Shown: positions 17,594 through 27,495, numbered from the stretch's first letter. The stretch is 64,000 nucleotides of DNA from Bacteroidia bacterium (GCA_030430575.1 JAUIKF010000048.1:1-64000); one strand, 5' to 3'. The notes: generated by a model not told the origin, from the letters alone. Translations and numbers: made by a program.

Positions 17594-19729
17594 TTACTCC
17601 TTCACAAATTTCTGCACCCAAACTCCTTCTGAGGTATTGACACGCATGAAGTAAGTACCACGCGCCAAACGGCTCACGTTGACTTGTTCTTTGCGGGTCT
17701 GGACATCAGCGGTAAGGACACGCTGTCCGACGAGGTTCGTGATCTCGATTGACTTCATGTCGATAGAAGCATCGAGGACAAGGATGTTCTGAGCAGGATT
17801 AGGATATAGGCTAATAGAAGACGCTGGAAGCAGATCTGCAATGCCTACATTATCATTGTCTTCGATGGTGATGGTCAAAGTATCGGTACCTACTACCACG
17901 TCGTCTGAAATGCTCTTAAGGACCAAGACAATGGTCTCATTGCCTTCAATATCGCCGTCATCTGTGATGGCGACCATCCAGGAGTCATTGCTCGCCGCAC
18001 AGCCTGTGGCTGCATTCTCGGCAATATCGATTGTATCCGTAGTGAAGGTAAAATCAACGCCTTCCGTAGCAGTAGAAGCTGCCGCGTCAAGCGATACTTC
18101 AAGCTGAAGGGCGCCCCGCCAGTTGCTGTACTCAATCGTATAGTTGGCATTGCCATCGCCTTCGCCGACTACGTCTTGCCCTGTGCTGAAGCCAACGTTA
18201 GGGCCTTTGGCAGTGAAGTCTGTGACGAACATAGGGAAAATCTGATAGCCACTTGTGCGCGGGGCAGAGCCATCAAATTGGCCACCAATTCCCACCAGGT
18301 CAAAGACGCCCAACTGTACAGGGGTTCCGTCAATATCGGTATCGCTATCGATACGCATGGTCAGGGTATCAGAACCGACCGCAAGTTGGAGGTTGCGGCT
18401 GGAGCCCATCCCTGGCCAGTCAGAAGTATCTACGATAGACACACAGCTCAGTCTGATATACTCAGACTCTGTGGTTTCGTCGAGTGAAGTCACATCTACT
18501 GGGGCTGCAAGTGCATTTCCCTGAGAGATCACAACAATTGTATCAGGTTCTATTTCAGAAAGGCCATTGAAAGAAGTCATTTCTCCAAATACATGAATGC
18601 TATCGCCTTGGGTCACCGTGTAGTCATTGTAATCAAAAGAAAAGACATTCACCCCATCTGTACTGTCACGCATGGTGAATTGGATACCGGACCCTGGGGT
18701 ACGAATATTCACTCCGTACACCACACCGCGAAGCTCGCAGCGAATACCTGTAGAGTCGGCTTCGCCGTCTCCATCGCCGTCGGCAGTTACGAGGCCGATG
18801 GGGTAGTTGGGGAGTGGGGTGTCATCATCGATGATCACAACCGTGAATTCCCCCATAGCAGCGATAGAAGCTCCCATCGTTGGCATGGCAAAGTCAATCA
18901 CAATGGTCTCATCAAACTCAGGGGTCATGTCATCTGTGATGTAAATGACCATATCTACAAAGGTCCATCCCCCTACTCCAGCACTGGTAAAAGAGGCTTT
19001 GGTAGCAGGAATTGTATAGTCAGAACTCGTTGCAGTAGAAGTAGCTTGGACGATCAGATCAACGTCTGCAGTGTCCATAGCCCCCGTATTGGCCATAATA
19101 AGGGTCACCTCTACACTATCCCCACCTTCACTCACCGTGGCATAGCTACCATTCGTGAATATGTATGGGCCAGTAGGGCATGTACCATTCGCAGCACCAG
19201 GGGTACCGAATATCATCGTGCTATCATCTGCTACTCTGACACCTAACGGTGTCGTAGAAAAGCTCCAGTTTGCAGGATCATTATTGTCAAATGTTACATT
19301 ACACAGTTCTAGTGAAGGACCAAAACCGTCAGCGATACGTGGCCAGGGATTAAAGTCATCATAGTCTACTGTATCGATACCCATGCCCATATCATCGACG
19401 AGAATGATGTCTTCACCACCATTGCTGAGAGAATTAGAGTCCCATTCGTAGGCCGTAATTCCATAGTCATTTTGGAATGCTAAAGAATCATTCACAATGA
19501 CCAAATAATCTCCAATATTGAGGGTGATCGAAGGGAAGGTATAAACAATTCCTTGTGTAAAGGACCAACCCGTCAAATCGACGTTGGTTACGCCTAAGTT
19601 GAACAACTCTATGTACTCATAATTATCCGAACCGGGCTGATTGTAGTGAATCTCTGTGATCACGATTTGTGCCTGTGTGGAAAAGAATAATCCGAGGCAC
19701 AGGGTTAGTGTTGTAATAATGTGTTTCAT
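17594..19729 (-). CDS. Lamin-tail / Calx-beta secreted protein with T9SS sorting domain
   Basis: Large secreted protein of 711 residues. A signal peptide (IITTLTLCLGLFFSTQAQ) is followed by a lamin-tail domain at about 20-135 (IVITEIHYNQPGSDNYEYIE, ELFNLGVTNVDLTGWSF). Next are Calx-beta-like repeats (TVSEGGDSVEVTLIMANTG; ENAATG ... DDGDIEGNETIVLVL) around an OB-like central part. The C-terminal T9SS type A sorting domain covers about the last 75 residues (LYPNPAQNILVLDASI, GTYFMRVNTSEG, VQKFVKE). It should be exported by the type IX system, trimmed at the C-terminus and released or attached to the cell surface. A possible -7 box (TATATTTG, complement of 19765-19772) precedes the ATG. No catalytic domain is visible, so an adhesive or structural role is inferred. 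Confidence 0.92.
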   Translation of the reverse strand: MKHIITTLTLCLGLFFSTQAQIVITEIHYNQPGSDNYEYIELFNLGVTNVDLTGWSFTQGIVYTFPSITLNIGDYLVIVNDSLAFQNDYGITAYEWDSNSLSNGGEDIILVDDMGMGIDTVDYDDFNPWPRIADGFGPSLELCNVTFDNNDPANWSFSTTPLGVRVADDSTMIFGTPGAANGTCPTGPYIFTNGSYATVSEGGDSVEVTLIMANTGAMDTADVDLIVQATSTATSSDYTIPATKASFTSAGVGGWTFVDMVIYITDDMTPEFDETIVIDFAMPTMGASIAAMGEFTVVIIDDDTPLPNYPIGLVTADGDGDGEADSTGIRCELRGVVYGVNIRTPGSGIQFTMRDSTDGVNVFSFDYNDYTVTQGDSIHVFGEMTSFNGLSEIEPDTIVVISQGNALAAPVDVTSLDETTESEYIRLSCVSIVDTSDWPGMGSSRNLQLAVGSDTLTMRIDSDTDIDGTPVQLGVFDLVGIGGQFDGSAPRTSGYQIFPMFVTDFTAKGPNVGFSTGQDVVGEGDGNANYTIEYSNWRGALQLEVSLDAAASTATEGVDFTFTTDTIDIAENAATGCAASNDSWMVAITDDGDIEGNETIVLVLKSISDDVVVGTDTLTITIEDNDNVGIADLLPASSISLYPNPAQNILVLDASIDMKSIEITNLVGQRVLTADVQTRKEQVNVSRLARGTYFMRVNTSEGVWVQKFVKE

Positions 19730-19869
19730 AAAAAATTGGTGTTGATTAAGTATAGAGAAGATTTCAAATATAAGGAGGGAGAAGAAAAGGACTTATCTAT
19801 TCAGGGGATTTTAACAAAGACATAATCGAAAATTAATAATTAGTCAATCAGTCAATAAATAAATAATTC

Positions 19870-22800
19870 CTATGCTGCGCCAGCAGTTTTTTGTTCTTGT
19901 TCAAAGGTATCAAAGTCTATGGGAAGTACTTGAGAGATGCCTGTATCTCCCATCGTAACACCATACATAACATCGGTAGAGGCCATGGTTCGTTTGTTGT
20001 GGGTAACGATGATGAACTGAGATTTAGCGGAAAACTCTTTGATGATGTTGTTAAATTTATCAATGTTGGCATCGTCTAGCGGTGCATCTACTTCATCAAA
20101 GATACAAAAAGGAGCGGGTTTGATGAGGTAAATGGAAAAAAGCAAAGCCACCGCTGTCAGCGTTTTCTCCCCTCCAGAGAGCTGGGAGATGGTCTGCGGG
20201 CGCTTGCCCTTGGGGCGGGCGATGATGCCCACATCCGATTCCAGCGGGTTTTCGGGGTCCTTTAGCAAGAGATCACAAGTATCATCTTCTGTGAAAAGAC
20301 TTCGGAAGACCTCTTTGAAGTTCTCCCGGACTTTCTCATAGGTATCCAGAAATTTTACTTTCGCTGTATCGTCAATCTCCGCAATGGTATCTAAAAGCGT
20401 CTGCTTCGCATCTAACAAATCATTCTTCTGCGAAGTGATAAAGTCATGCCGTTCCTGCATCTCATTGAAGGCTTCCACCGCGAGGGGATTGATATCCCCA
20501 AAGTTCAGGACCTTATTGCGGAGCTTGTGCAAGGACGCTTCCAGCGCTTCGATGTCGTATTCGGAAAGTTCTTTATCAAATAACGCCACCTTATTCAGCG
20601 AATCCAGGTCCACCTGGAACTCCACAGACATGCGTTCCCCCAAGGAACTGAGCTGCACTTTGATGTCCGTGGCTTTCTCCTGAAGGGCACGCTGCTTTTC
20701 CAACACCTCTTCGCGATGCTTGCGATGCCCTGACATGGAGTCTTCTACCTGGGTGATGCTATTTTTGATCATCCCTACCTTTTGCTCCAATCCATCTACA
20801 CGGCCTTCTTTCTCCTTCTTTTGGGTATATAAATGCACGATCACATCGTCGTCTTGCAGGTTGCTGGCGATCAGCTCTTCTATATCCTTTTTCACCTGCA
20901 AATGCTCGTCGCGCAGTTTGGTGCTGTTGAGGTCATAGGTTTGGATCAATTCGCGCCGCCGATTGATCTCACGGGTGAGGTTGGAAGCCTCATTTTGTAA
21001 GTGAATGAGGTGAATATTCGCCTCATTATAGGCTTGTGAGCGCTGGCTCAAGTCCTCAGCATGCCCCTGCGCCAGTTGGCGATTCTGTGCCAGTCGAGAA
21101 GTGAGCTGCTGGAGTTCTTCTTGCTGGAAACGGAGCTTGGGCACCGTCGCATCGATGGTGCCACGCAGGGTGCCAACTTCCTTGATCAACTCTTCGGCGC
21201 GCTTGCCGACCCGCTGCAAGAACTCGCGATGCTCCGTCTCGCGCGATTGGAGGACAGAATAGTCACGCTGCTTTTCCAGCAGGCGTTGCCGCAGTTCATC
21301 TACCGCCTTGCTATAATTTTCTTCCTTGAGTTTGGTCATCCGCTGGATCGCCGAATCCAATTTCAATTTTTCTGCCGTCAGCTCTTTATTCAGCTTTTTC
21401 AGCTCCTTATCCAGTTTCTCCAAATTCTTGGCACGCCCCAATCTTTTCCCCTCAAATAACCCTAACGACCCTCCTCCTAAAGTGAATTTGCGGCGGGACA
21501 CATTGCCAGAACGCGTCAAGAAAACAATGCCTTCTGGCACCTCTTCAGGAATTTCATCCTCTCCATCTACTAGGTACACATGGCTAAACAAGTAGGCAGC
21601 CAGTTTGCGGTATTCAGGGGCAAAATCTACGAGTTCTATGGCCGCCTTGGATTGGGTAAATAACAGGGGATTGCCTCCCTTATAATCCTCCAATTCATCC
21701 AGAATAAAGAAGTTTGCTCGCCCTTTAGCCGACTTGGCGAGCAAGTGCACTGAGAGCATCGCGTCATCCCGAGAAGGCACGATGTAGTAGCTCAAAAAGG
21801 GTTCGAGGTAATTTTCAAAGGCTACTTTATAGGGTTCTGGGCAAGCAAAAATGTCCGAAAGCAGCGGCGCATCTTTGATCCACTTCGCATTTTTTCGGAG
21901 GAATTTCACACTCTCGGGAAACCCTTCCAGGTTTTCCACGAGGCTTTTGGTGAGGTTGTACTCATTTTGCTTGGCGTCCAAAACGCGATTACGCTTATAG
22001 ACACTGTCCTTCAAGGAGTTAATCTCTGTTTCCGTCTCAGAAACCGCTTGTTGATGGGCTTCCTGCTTGGCCGTCATCTCCCCCAATTCTTTCTCCAACT
22101 GATTCACCTCCCCCTTCAATTCATCGCCTTTCTTGTGAAACTCCCCCATATTTTCGCGACGTTCGCTCTTATCCTCTTCAGCGCGCTGAAGTTCACTTTC
22201 CAGGCTGCGGACCTGCACGCCTTTGATCTCAATGTCCTGGCGCATGACCTGGACTTCCTGCTCCGCTGCGCGGTGCTGGGCCACAAGGCTCTCCACGATC
22301 TGCTGCTGCTCCTCATGCGTTTTGCGCAACTGTTCCAGCGCTAGTTTTAACTCTTGCTCTACTGTTTGCTTTTGGGTCAAGTCTTCTGTCAGTGCTTCCC
22401 GCTTGACGCGCAATTCTGCCGCCTCTTCCTCATTCTGACGGGTCTGTCGCTTCTCTGTATCCATTTGGGCCACCACAGCCGTCTCGCGTTGTTGAAGGTA
22501 CTTCAAGCGTTCGTGCTTAACGGACTTTTCTGTTTCTACAGACTGGATCTTACTCAGATGTTTATTCAGTTCATACTGGGCATCAGAGAGCAAGCGCTCT
22601 TGGTCGAGGAGTTCTTTTTTGAGTTGCTGAAGGCGCGCCTCTCGCTGAGCCGTTTCTGACTGAATCTCCGTGAGTTGATTGGTCAGATACGCCCCATCAC
22701 GCGTGATTTGCGTCTGTTGATCCTTCAGGTCGCCCATTTTGAGGTAGGCAAATTGGGAGCTGGTGAGTTGATATTTTTGCTTAATCTCAAAATATCGCTG

Positions 22801-23436
22801 CGTACGACGCGCCTGTTTTTCAAGCGTTTTGAGATTTTTTTCTATTTCAAATAATAGATCCTCTACCCGCTCCAAGTCATCATCGGTAGCCTTGAGGCGT
22901 TTCAAGGTCTGTTTTTTCCGCACTTTATACTTAGAAATGCCCGCTGCTTCTTCAAAAAACTTCCGTCGCTCATTGTCCTTATTGGTCAGGATCTCATCGA
23001 CCATTTTCAACTCGATGATCGCATAGGTATCAGAGCCAATTCCTGTATCCATAAACAGGTTTTGGATGTCCTTGAGGCGACAGGTGATCCCATTGATCAG
23101 GTATTCACTATCTCCCGAGCGGTACAGTTTGCGGGTGATCGCAACCGTACTATACTCTGTAGGGAGGATGTTTTTGGTATTCTCGAAGGTAAGGGAGACT
23201 TCTGCGAAATTGGATTTGCGCCGCTTTTTGGTGCCATTAAAAATGACATTCTCCATCTTGTCAGAACGCAAGTTTCGGGTTTTTTGCTCCCCCAAAACCC
23301 AGCGGATGGAATCAACGATATTAGACTTACCGCAGCCATTGGGCCCGACAATGCCAGTGACTCCCTCGTCGAAGAGGAACTTTTCTTTATTCGCAAAGCT
23401 CTTGAAGCCGTAAATCTCAAGGCTTTTTAGCTGCAT
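19870..23436 (-). CDS. smc: Chromosome segregation protein SMC
   Basis: Condensin ATPase of 1188 residues. The N-terminal head has Walker A GPNGCGKSNIVDSI at about 31-44. Two long coiled coils flank a hinge at about 505-660, with the conserved glycine-rich segment around FTLGGGSLGLFEGKR. The C-terminal head has signature LSGGEKTLTAVALLF and Walker B CIFDEVDAPLDDANI. Length and order match bacterial SMC. It dimerises and, with ScpAB, extrudes DNA loops and organises newly replicated origins. scpA and scpB are not in this window. It is monocistronic on the minus strand, divergent from a small membrane-protein gene only 58 bp away. Confidence 0.97.
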   Translation of the reverse strand: MQLKSLEIYGFKSFANKEKFLFDEGVTGIVGPNGCGKSNIVDSIRWVLGEQKTRNLRSDKMENVIFNGTKKRRKSNFAEVSLTFENTKNILPTEYSTVAITRKLYRSGDSEYLINGITCRLKDIQNLFMDTGIGSDTYAIIELKMVDEILTNKDNERRKFFEEAAGISKYKVRKKQTLKRLKATDDDLERVEDLLFEIEKNLKTLEKQARRTQRYFEIKQKYQLTSSQFAYLKMGDLKDQQTQITRDGAYLTNQLTEIQSETAQREARLQQLKKELLDQERLLSDAQYELNKHLSKIQSVETEKSVKHERLKYLQQRETAVVAQMDTEKRQTRQNEEEAAELRVKREALTEDLTQKQTVEQELKLALEQLRKTHEEQQQIVESLVAQHRAAEQEVQVMRQDIEIKGVQVRSLESELQRAEEDKSERRENMGEFHKKGDELKGEVNQLEKELGEMTAKQEAHQQAVSETETEINSLKDSVYKRNRVLDAKQNEYNLTKSLVENLEGFPESVKFLRKNAKWIKDAPLLSDIFACPEPYKVAFENYLEPFLSYYIVPSRDDAMLSVHLLAKSAKGRANFFILDELEDYKGGNPLLFTQSKAAIELVDFAPEYRKLAAYLFSHVYLVDGEDEIPEEVPEGIVFLTRSGNVSRRKFTLGGGSLGLFEGKRLGRAKNLEKLDKELKKLNKELTAEKLKLDSAIQRMTKLKEENYSKAVDELRQRLLEKQRDYSVLQSRETEHREFLQRVGKRAEELIKEVGTLRGTIDATVPKLRFQQEELQQLTSRLAQNRQLAQGHAEDLSQRSQAYNEANIHLIHLQNEASNLTREINRRRELIQTYDLNSTKLRDEHLQVKKDIEELIASNLQDDDVIVHLYTQKKEKEGRVDGLEQKVGMIKNSITQVEDSMSGHRKHREEVLEKQRALQEKATDIKVQLSSLGERMSVEFQVDLDSLNKVALFDKELSEYDIEALEASLHKLRNKVLNFGDINPLAVEAFNEMQERHDFITSQKNDLLDAKQTLLDTIAEIDDTAKVKFLDTYEKVRENFKEVFRSLFTEDDTCDLLLKDPENPLESDVGIIARPKGKRPQTISQLSGGEKTLTAVALLFSIYLIKPAPFCIFDEVDAPLDDANIDKFNNIIKEFSAKSQFIIVTHNKRTMASTDVMYGVTMGDTGISQVLPIDFDTFEQEQKTAGAA

Positions 23437-23494
23437 GTGTTTTCGAAGAAATAAGTTTTAATCGTATATTAAGCCAAATTTTAGGAAAACCCCT

Positions 23495-23833
23495 ATGGAA
23501 TGGATGCTGCTTATCCTTGGAATTTTGGCCGTCTTGGGACTGGTCATTCGATATGTCCTGAACCAATTCGTGGACAAAGATAGTAATATTTTGAGTTCAG
23601 CGAACATTGCCCCTGGTTCTATCCAAAGTAGTTACCCTTCCAAAGCACCAACTCCTCTGCCCAAGAATGAAATTCCAGATGAATTGGCCGATAGGTCAGC
23701 TGCTGACATCGTTGAAGGGGAGGAGTCTACGAATGAACCAAAATCGCGTAAAAAAGGATTCAAATTATTTGAAAACAAAGCGGACCTTCGGCGGTCTATT
23801 CTGATCGACGACCTGCTAAATCGGAAGTTTTAA
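23495..23833 (+). CDS. Small single-pass membrane protein, unknown
   Basis: 112 residues and not recognised. One N-terminal membrane helix (MLLILGILAVLGLVIRYVLN) is followed by a polar, low-complexity cytoplasmic tail with acidic and then basic stretches (DIVEGEESTNEPKSRKKGFK) and a short helix at the end (DLRRSILIDDLLNRKF). The C-terminal DLRRSILIDDLLNRK looks like a conserved contact motif. It is divergent from smc and 87 bp upstream of another small gene. The clean frame, ATG start and plausible membrane topology support it as a real gene; function unknown. Confidence 0.72.
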   Translation: MEWMLLILGILAVLGLVIRYVLNQFVDKDSNILSSANIAPGSIQSSYPSKAPTPLPKNEIPDELADRSAADIVEGEESTNEPKSRKKGFKLFENKADLRRSILIDDLLNRKF

Positions 23834-23920
23834 CCGCTTACTAGAGGAATTATTGCTAATTATTCAGTTTCAGGCACTTATGATTGAAACAAACACACGA
23901 ATAATTGCGAATAACACACT

Positions 23921-24136
23921 ATGCAAATCACAGGCAAGATAGTTCATGTAAGCCTTTCAGGTGGCTTCTGGGGAATTAAAGGAGATAATGGGCAATCCTA
24001 TTGTCCCGTTAATGAAATTCCCAAGAAATTTCAGAAGGAAGGCCTCAGGATCAAAGCGGTGATTTCTCCAGCCGATGTGATGGGAATTTTTATGTGGGGA
24101 GAGAATGTGAAGGTCAATCACATCAATTCTTTATAA
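23921..24136 (+). CDS. Small OB-fold-like protein, 71 residues, unknown
   Basis: Compact soluble protein without signal peptide or membrane helix. The pattern of short strands and glycine turns (GKIVHVSLSGGFWGIKGDNG, YCPVNEIPKKFQKEG, VISPADVMGIFMWG) looks like a small all-beta, OB/cold-shock-like fold. I recall similar short unannotated proteins in other bacteria but no assigned function. It is followed 17 bp later by a strong terminator, so its transcript ends before the subtilase gene. It may be co-transcribed with the 112-residue membrane protein upstream. Confidence 0.78.
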   Translation: MQITGKIVHVSLSGGFWGIKGDNGQSYCPVNEIPKKFQKEGLRIKAVISPADVMGIFMWGENVKVNHINSL

Positions 24137-24153
24137 CCAATTAGTAAAAACTG

Positions 24154-24183
24154 GCATTGCACATTTTATGGCAATGCTTTTTT
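24154..24183 (+). terminator. Intrinsic terminator
   Basis: GCATTGC (24154-24160) pairs with GCAATGC (24171-24177) and is followed by six T. It ends the transcript of the 71-residue gene, 13 bp before the subtilase ATG. Confidence 0.82.
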
Positions 24184-24196
24184 ATGTTTAAGACTT

Positions 24197-25822
24197 ATGG
24201 AACTTAAATTCACCTACATCTTTGGTCCTTTACTTGTCATTATCGCCTTTTGGGTGTTTGGCAAAGGGATCGTCAATCGGACGCGTGGCAAGCAGTTCCG
24301 TCCTTTGCCCGCATTCCTGTTGATGCTAGTGGCTATTGCGTATCGTTTCGTGGTCTCCAAAGAGACGTTGGTGGAGGCTTATAGCTTTGTCCATGCCGAC
24401 AACAATGTCTTTGACATGTTGCTAGACCGGGTGACGCTAGCATTGATGGATTTTGGGATCGGCATGTGCTTAGATGCAGGGTATTTAGCTTATAAAAAAC
24501 ATAATTCTAAGTTGTTTTGGGTTCCCGGCATCCTGGCCTTGGTGATCTCTACGATCATTTACCTCTTTGCGGCCTTTATCGATAACATTGCGGACGGCAT
24601 TCGCGACAAGTCCAACCATGTAGAAATGTTGGTTGAATTAGGTCCTGATGACCATATTGAAGAAATTGTACCCATTCTCAAAAAATATAAAGCTTGCTAT
24701 GAACTAGCATTTAAAGACATCGATGCTAGAATTGATGCAGGACTAGATGATGAGTGGCAGGATAAAGCCCATAGAAGTCCTGAAGACAAAAACCTCGCAA
24801 ATTACTATTTGGTACGAGTTGATCCGCATTATCAAACTCTCCTAGCCAAAGAGTTGGCTAACGACCACGAAAATGTGGACCAATTAGATCAAAACAATCA
24901 AGTAGGGTTGATTGAGCCACTTACGTCAAATGTGTCTATTTCTCCTCAGTCTTTCCTTGCCAATGACCCTCAAATGGGCCAGCAATGGTTTGCAACCTCC
25001 TTAGATTATAATGGTATTCATAATTTGCTGAAACAAATGAAGCCCAAGCGCAAAGCGATTGTTGCCATTGTAGATACTGGCGTAGAAGGAGACCATGAGG
25101 ACATCAAAGATGTGTTCAAGAAATCTAAAGGCCATACCGATGGCCATGGTCATGGCACCCACTGTGCGGGTCTTGCAGGTGCCGTTACGAATAATGGAAA
25201 AGGCGTTGGTTCCCTGAATTGGGAAGGGAAATATATCGAGATTGTAGGATTTCACGCGCTGAATAAAAATGGCTGGGGCACCGACAAGTCCGTTGCACAG
25301 GCCATCATCGATGCTGCCAATAGTGGGGCTGATGTCATTTCCATGTCGCTTGGAGGCCCTGGCAAGACTACCCGAGCACAGCGAGATGCCATTCGCTATG
25401 CCTTCCAAAAAGGAGCTATCGTGGTAGTAGCTGCGGGTAATAGCAACCGCGATGCAAAAGATTTCACCCCTGCCAGTATGCCAGGCGTTATCGTAGTAGG
25501 GGCAGTAGATCAGCACCTCAATAAGGCGCGATTCTCCAACACCAATACCAGCCTAAAAATGCCGATTGCCGCTCCTGGAGTTGACATCATGTCTTCAATT
25601 CCTGGCAGCAGTTACCAGAAGTTTAGTGGCACCTCCATGGCTACACCTATCGTTTCTGGATTGATTGGAATCATGCGATCTTTTAGACCTGATATCACAA
25701 CTCAACAAGCCTATAAAATCCTTCATGAAACGGGAAAAGCCGTTTCCGATGCGGATAAAGTGGGCAATGTGATCCAGCCCAAGGCAGTGATTGAACAGCT
25801 AGTTCCTGTACCTGCCTTGTAG
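24197..25822 (+). CDS. Membrane-anchored S8 (subtilisin) serine peptidase
   Basis: 541 residues. The N-terminal 130 residues carry about four membrane helices (YIFGPLLVIIAFWVFGKGIV; LPAFLLMLVAIAYRFVV; GILALVISTIIYLFAAFI). A linker of about 130 residues follows, then the S8 domain with a complete triad: Asp293 (VDTGVEGDHED), His319 (GHGTHCAG) and Ser480 (SGTSMATP). The oxyanion region VVAAGNS is present. S8 enzymes with an N-terminal membrane domain are less common than secreted ones. There is no signal peptide or T9SS tag, so the protease domain is tethered to the inner membrane; which side it faces depends on helix count. Monocistronic with its own terminator. Confidence 0.92.
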   Translation: MELKFTYIFGPLLVIIAFWVFGKGIVNRTRGKQFRPLPAFLLMLVAIAYRFVVSKETLVEAYSFVHADNNVFDMLLDRVTLALMDFGIGMCLDAGYLAYKKHNSKLFWVPGILALVISTIIYLFAAFIDNIADGIRDKSNHVEMLVELGPDDHIEEIVPILKKYKACYELAFKDIDARIDAGLDDEWQDKAHRSPEDKNLANYYLVRVDPHYQTLLAKELANDHENVDQLDQNNQVGLIEPLTSNVSISPQSFLANDPQMGQQWFATSLDYNGIHNLLKQMKPKRKAIVAIVDTGVEGDHEDIKDVFKKSKGHTDGHGHGTHCAGLAGAVTNNGKGVGSLNWEGKYIEIVGFHALNKNGWGTDKSVAQAIIDAANSGADVISMSLGGPGKTTRAQRDAIRYAFQKGAIVVVAAGNSNRDAKDFTPASMPGVIVVGAVDQHLNKARFSNTNTSLKMPIAAPGVDIMSSIPGSSYQKFSGTSMATPIVSGLIGIMRSFRPDITTQQAYKILHETGKAVSDADKVGNVIQPKAVIEQLVPVPAL

Positions 25823-25845
25823 CCCAATAGAATATTGATTATCAG

Positions 25846-25873
25846 CGCGACCTATCTCAGGTCGCGTTTTTTT
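25846..25873 (+). terminator. Intrinsic terminator of the subtilase gene
   Basis: CGCGACCT (25846-25853) pairs exactly with AGGTCGCG (25859-25866), followed by seven T. The T-run overlaps the stop end of the convergent gene that ends at 25872. Confidence 0.88.
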
Positions 25874-26450
25874 ATTCTACTTCCGAATCTTTGATGACTT
25901 GCTTCAGAAACACAGAAATACATTTGTAGACATCAGCATTTCCCCGAAATCGAGTCGTGATATAGGCATTTCCCGTCTGTAAGTCTCTGATATAGAAGTA
26001 GTAATGAAACTGCGAATAGGTATTGTTATACATATGATTGGCAGTTTCAAATTTGATAAAGGACGGGATCATGGCAGCCTTTTTGGGGTAATGCATTTGT
26101 TTAGGCATAAGCACCATATCTAAGAAGTACTTATGCCCAACAGACTGGAGGCTGTCAATTTGATCAAGACTTACTAGTAGAGAAGGCTTTTTATAGTCCT
26201 TTGATAAAATCTTATTTAAGATCGTATTCCCTTCTCTTACCTGCCGATTGACATTCATAATATGTCGACGTTCTCCTGGCGTGATAGCCCCCTCTGGCAC
26301 AAGAAGATCAAACTGAGGGATCATCAATTGATGCGCAAATAAATCAGGCGGAATCCCTTCGTAGATATCATTTACTGGTAATTGAGAAGGTAGGGAGAAA
26401 AGGCTGACATGAAGGGTGGCAATTGCAGTGAGGAGCAAGAAAAAATTCAT
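25872..26450 (-). CDS. Unknown secreted protein, 192 residues
   Basis: Not recognised. A hydrophobic N-terminus (MNFFLLLTAIATLHVSLF) is a signal peptide or anchor. The rest is mixed alpha/beta with a Tyr-rich strand near the end (YNNTYSQFHYYFYIRD, then GNAYITTRFRGNADVYKC). There is no lipobox. It begins 88 bp after the Smr-protein gene's stop and shares its strand, so the two may be one operon, but the proteins give no shared theme. ATG at 26450. Confidence 0.72.
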   Translation of the reverse strand: MNFFLLLTAIATLHVSLFSLPSQLPVNDIYEGIPPDLFAHQLMIPQFDLLVPEGAITPGERRHIMNVNRQVREGNTILNKILSKDYKKPSLLVSLDQIDSLQSVGHKYFLDMVLMPKQMHYPKKAAMIPSFIKFETANHMYNNTYSQFHYYFYIRDLQTGNAYITTRFRGNADVYKCISVFLKQVIKDSEVE

Positions 26451-26538
26451 ACGATAGTTCTGGTTAAGGACAGAACCCCAATTTCAGGCTATTGTATGAA
26501 TCAGGCAATGTAATAATGGAGGATTCCTTACCGATACT

Positions 26539-27486
26539 TCAGTGGAGTATTACTTCTGTTGCTCCATTTCCATATTTACGGTGATCAGCAGGTTGGTACC
26601 TTTTTACTTGAGGGGTATCCTTAAGTCGAGATCGTAGCTCTTGGCGAAGTTTTCCTTCTCCTATCCCATGGATCAAGATGAGACGTTCTACATTATCTAC
26701 TAATGCATCTGAAAGGGATTTGTCAAAATGCATGAGCTGAACCGAAAGGATGTCTTTAGAGGACATGGCATAAGGGTCTACGGCTAATTCCTCTATATGC
26801 AGGTCAATCTCTCTGACAGCTACCTGCTTCTTTTTTTCATTTTTCAGGCGAAAGTATTCGTTTTCTTCGACCTTTGGTTCCTCTGGTTTACCCAAATCTC
26901 TCAACGAAAACAGCCACCCTTCTTGCTTCAAGGGTGATATGTATTCTTTCTGCTCGGCGAGCATCTCGCGAGATACGGGAAACTCCATCACTAAGGGAGC
27001 ATGCGGATGGCCACTCCCCTCTTTAAAAAACAGAATCTGAATATAGAAAGCTTTTGTCTTATGGAGTTCTTCTTTTGTCAGAACACATAGTTTATCCTTC
27101 CCTCCGCTTAGCACTTTTCCATTCGCCAATCCACTGTATTTGTGTTTGATTCGCATATAGAAGGTGTAAAGGGCATCTTGGTTCTCAGGGTTTAGGAGAA
27201 ATATTTGGTAGGTATCACTCGACTCAGGAACGATCCCTAAGCTCAATTCAAACAGTTTGCCACCAAGTTGCGGGGGAGCTTCTTCAATGGCTTGATGTTC
27301 CGTTTCTTTTTGAGCAAAATAACGGTCTTCTTCTGGGTCTACAGGAATTATTTCATCCACATGGACATCTATAGGAAAATCATCTCCTAAGTCCACCTCG
27401 ACATGGTATTTATCTAGAATCGCTACGACCTTTCCCGTACCATGCTCGTGTAGTAAACTCACCCGTTGGCCTACATAATATTTCAT
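26539..27486 (-). CDS. DUF2027-like protein with C-terminal Smr domain
   Basis: 315 residues, cytoplasmic. The N-terminus is a small SH3/KOW-like barrel (VGQRVSLLHEHGTGKVVAIL ... HVDEIIPVD). A beta-sandwich of the DUF2027 type follows (about 75-205, with LFELSLGIVPESSDTYQIFL). The C-terminal Smr domain (about 225-315) has the conserved DLHIEEL and LILIHGIGEGKLRQELR motifs. Smr domains nick branched DNA or act as ribonucleases at collided ribosomes; the fusion in Bacteroidota has no settled function. It lies nine bases downstream of the phosphoribosyltransferase gene and is co-transcribed with it. Confidence 0.88.
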   Translation of the reverse strand: MKYYVGQRVSLLHEHGTGKVVAILDKYHVEVDLGDDFPIDVHVDEIIPVDPEEDRYFAQKETEHQAIEEAPPQLGGKLFELSLGIVPESSDTYQIFLLNPENQDALYTFYMRIKHKYSGLANGKVLSGGKDKLCVLTKEELHKTKAFYIQILFFKEGSGHPHAPLVMEFPVSREMLAEQKEYISPLKQEGWLFSLRDLGKPEEPKVEENEYFRLKNEKKKQVAVREIDLHIEELAVDPYAMSSKDILSVQLMHFDKSLSDALVDNVERLILIHGIGEGKLRQELRSRLKDTPQVKRYQPADHRKYGNGATEVILH

Positions 27487-27495
27487 GACAAATTC

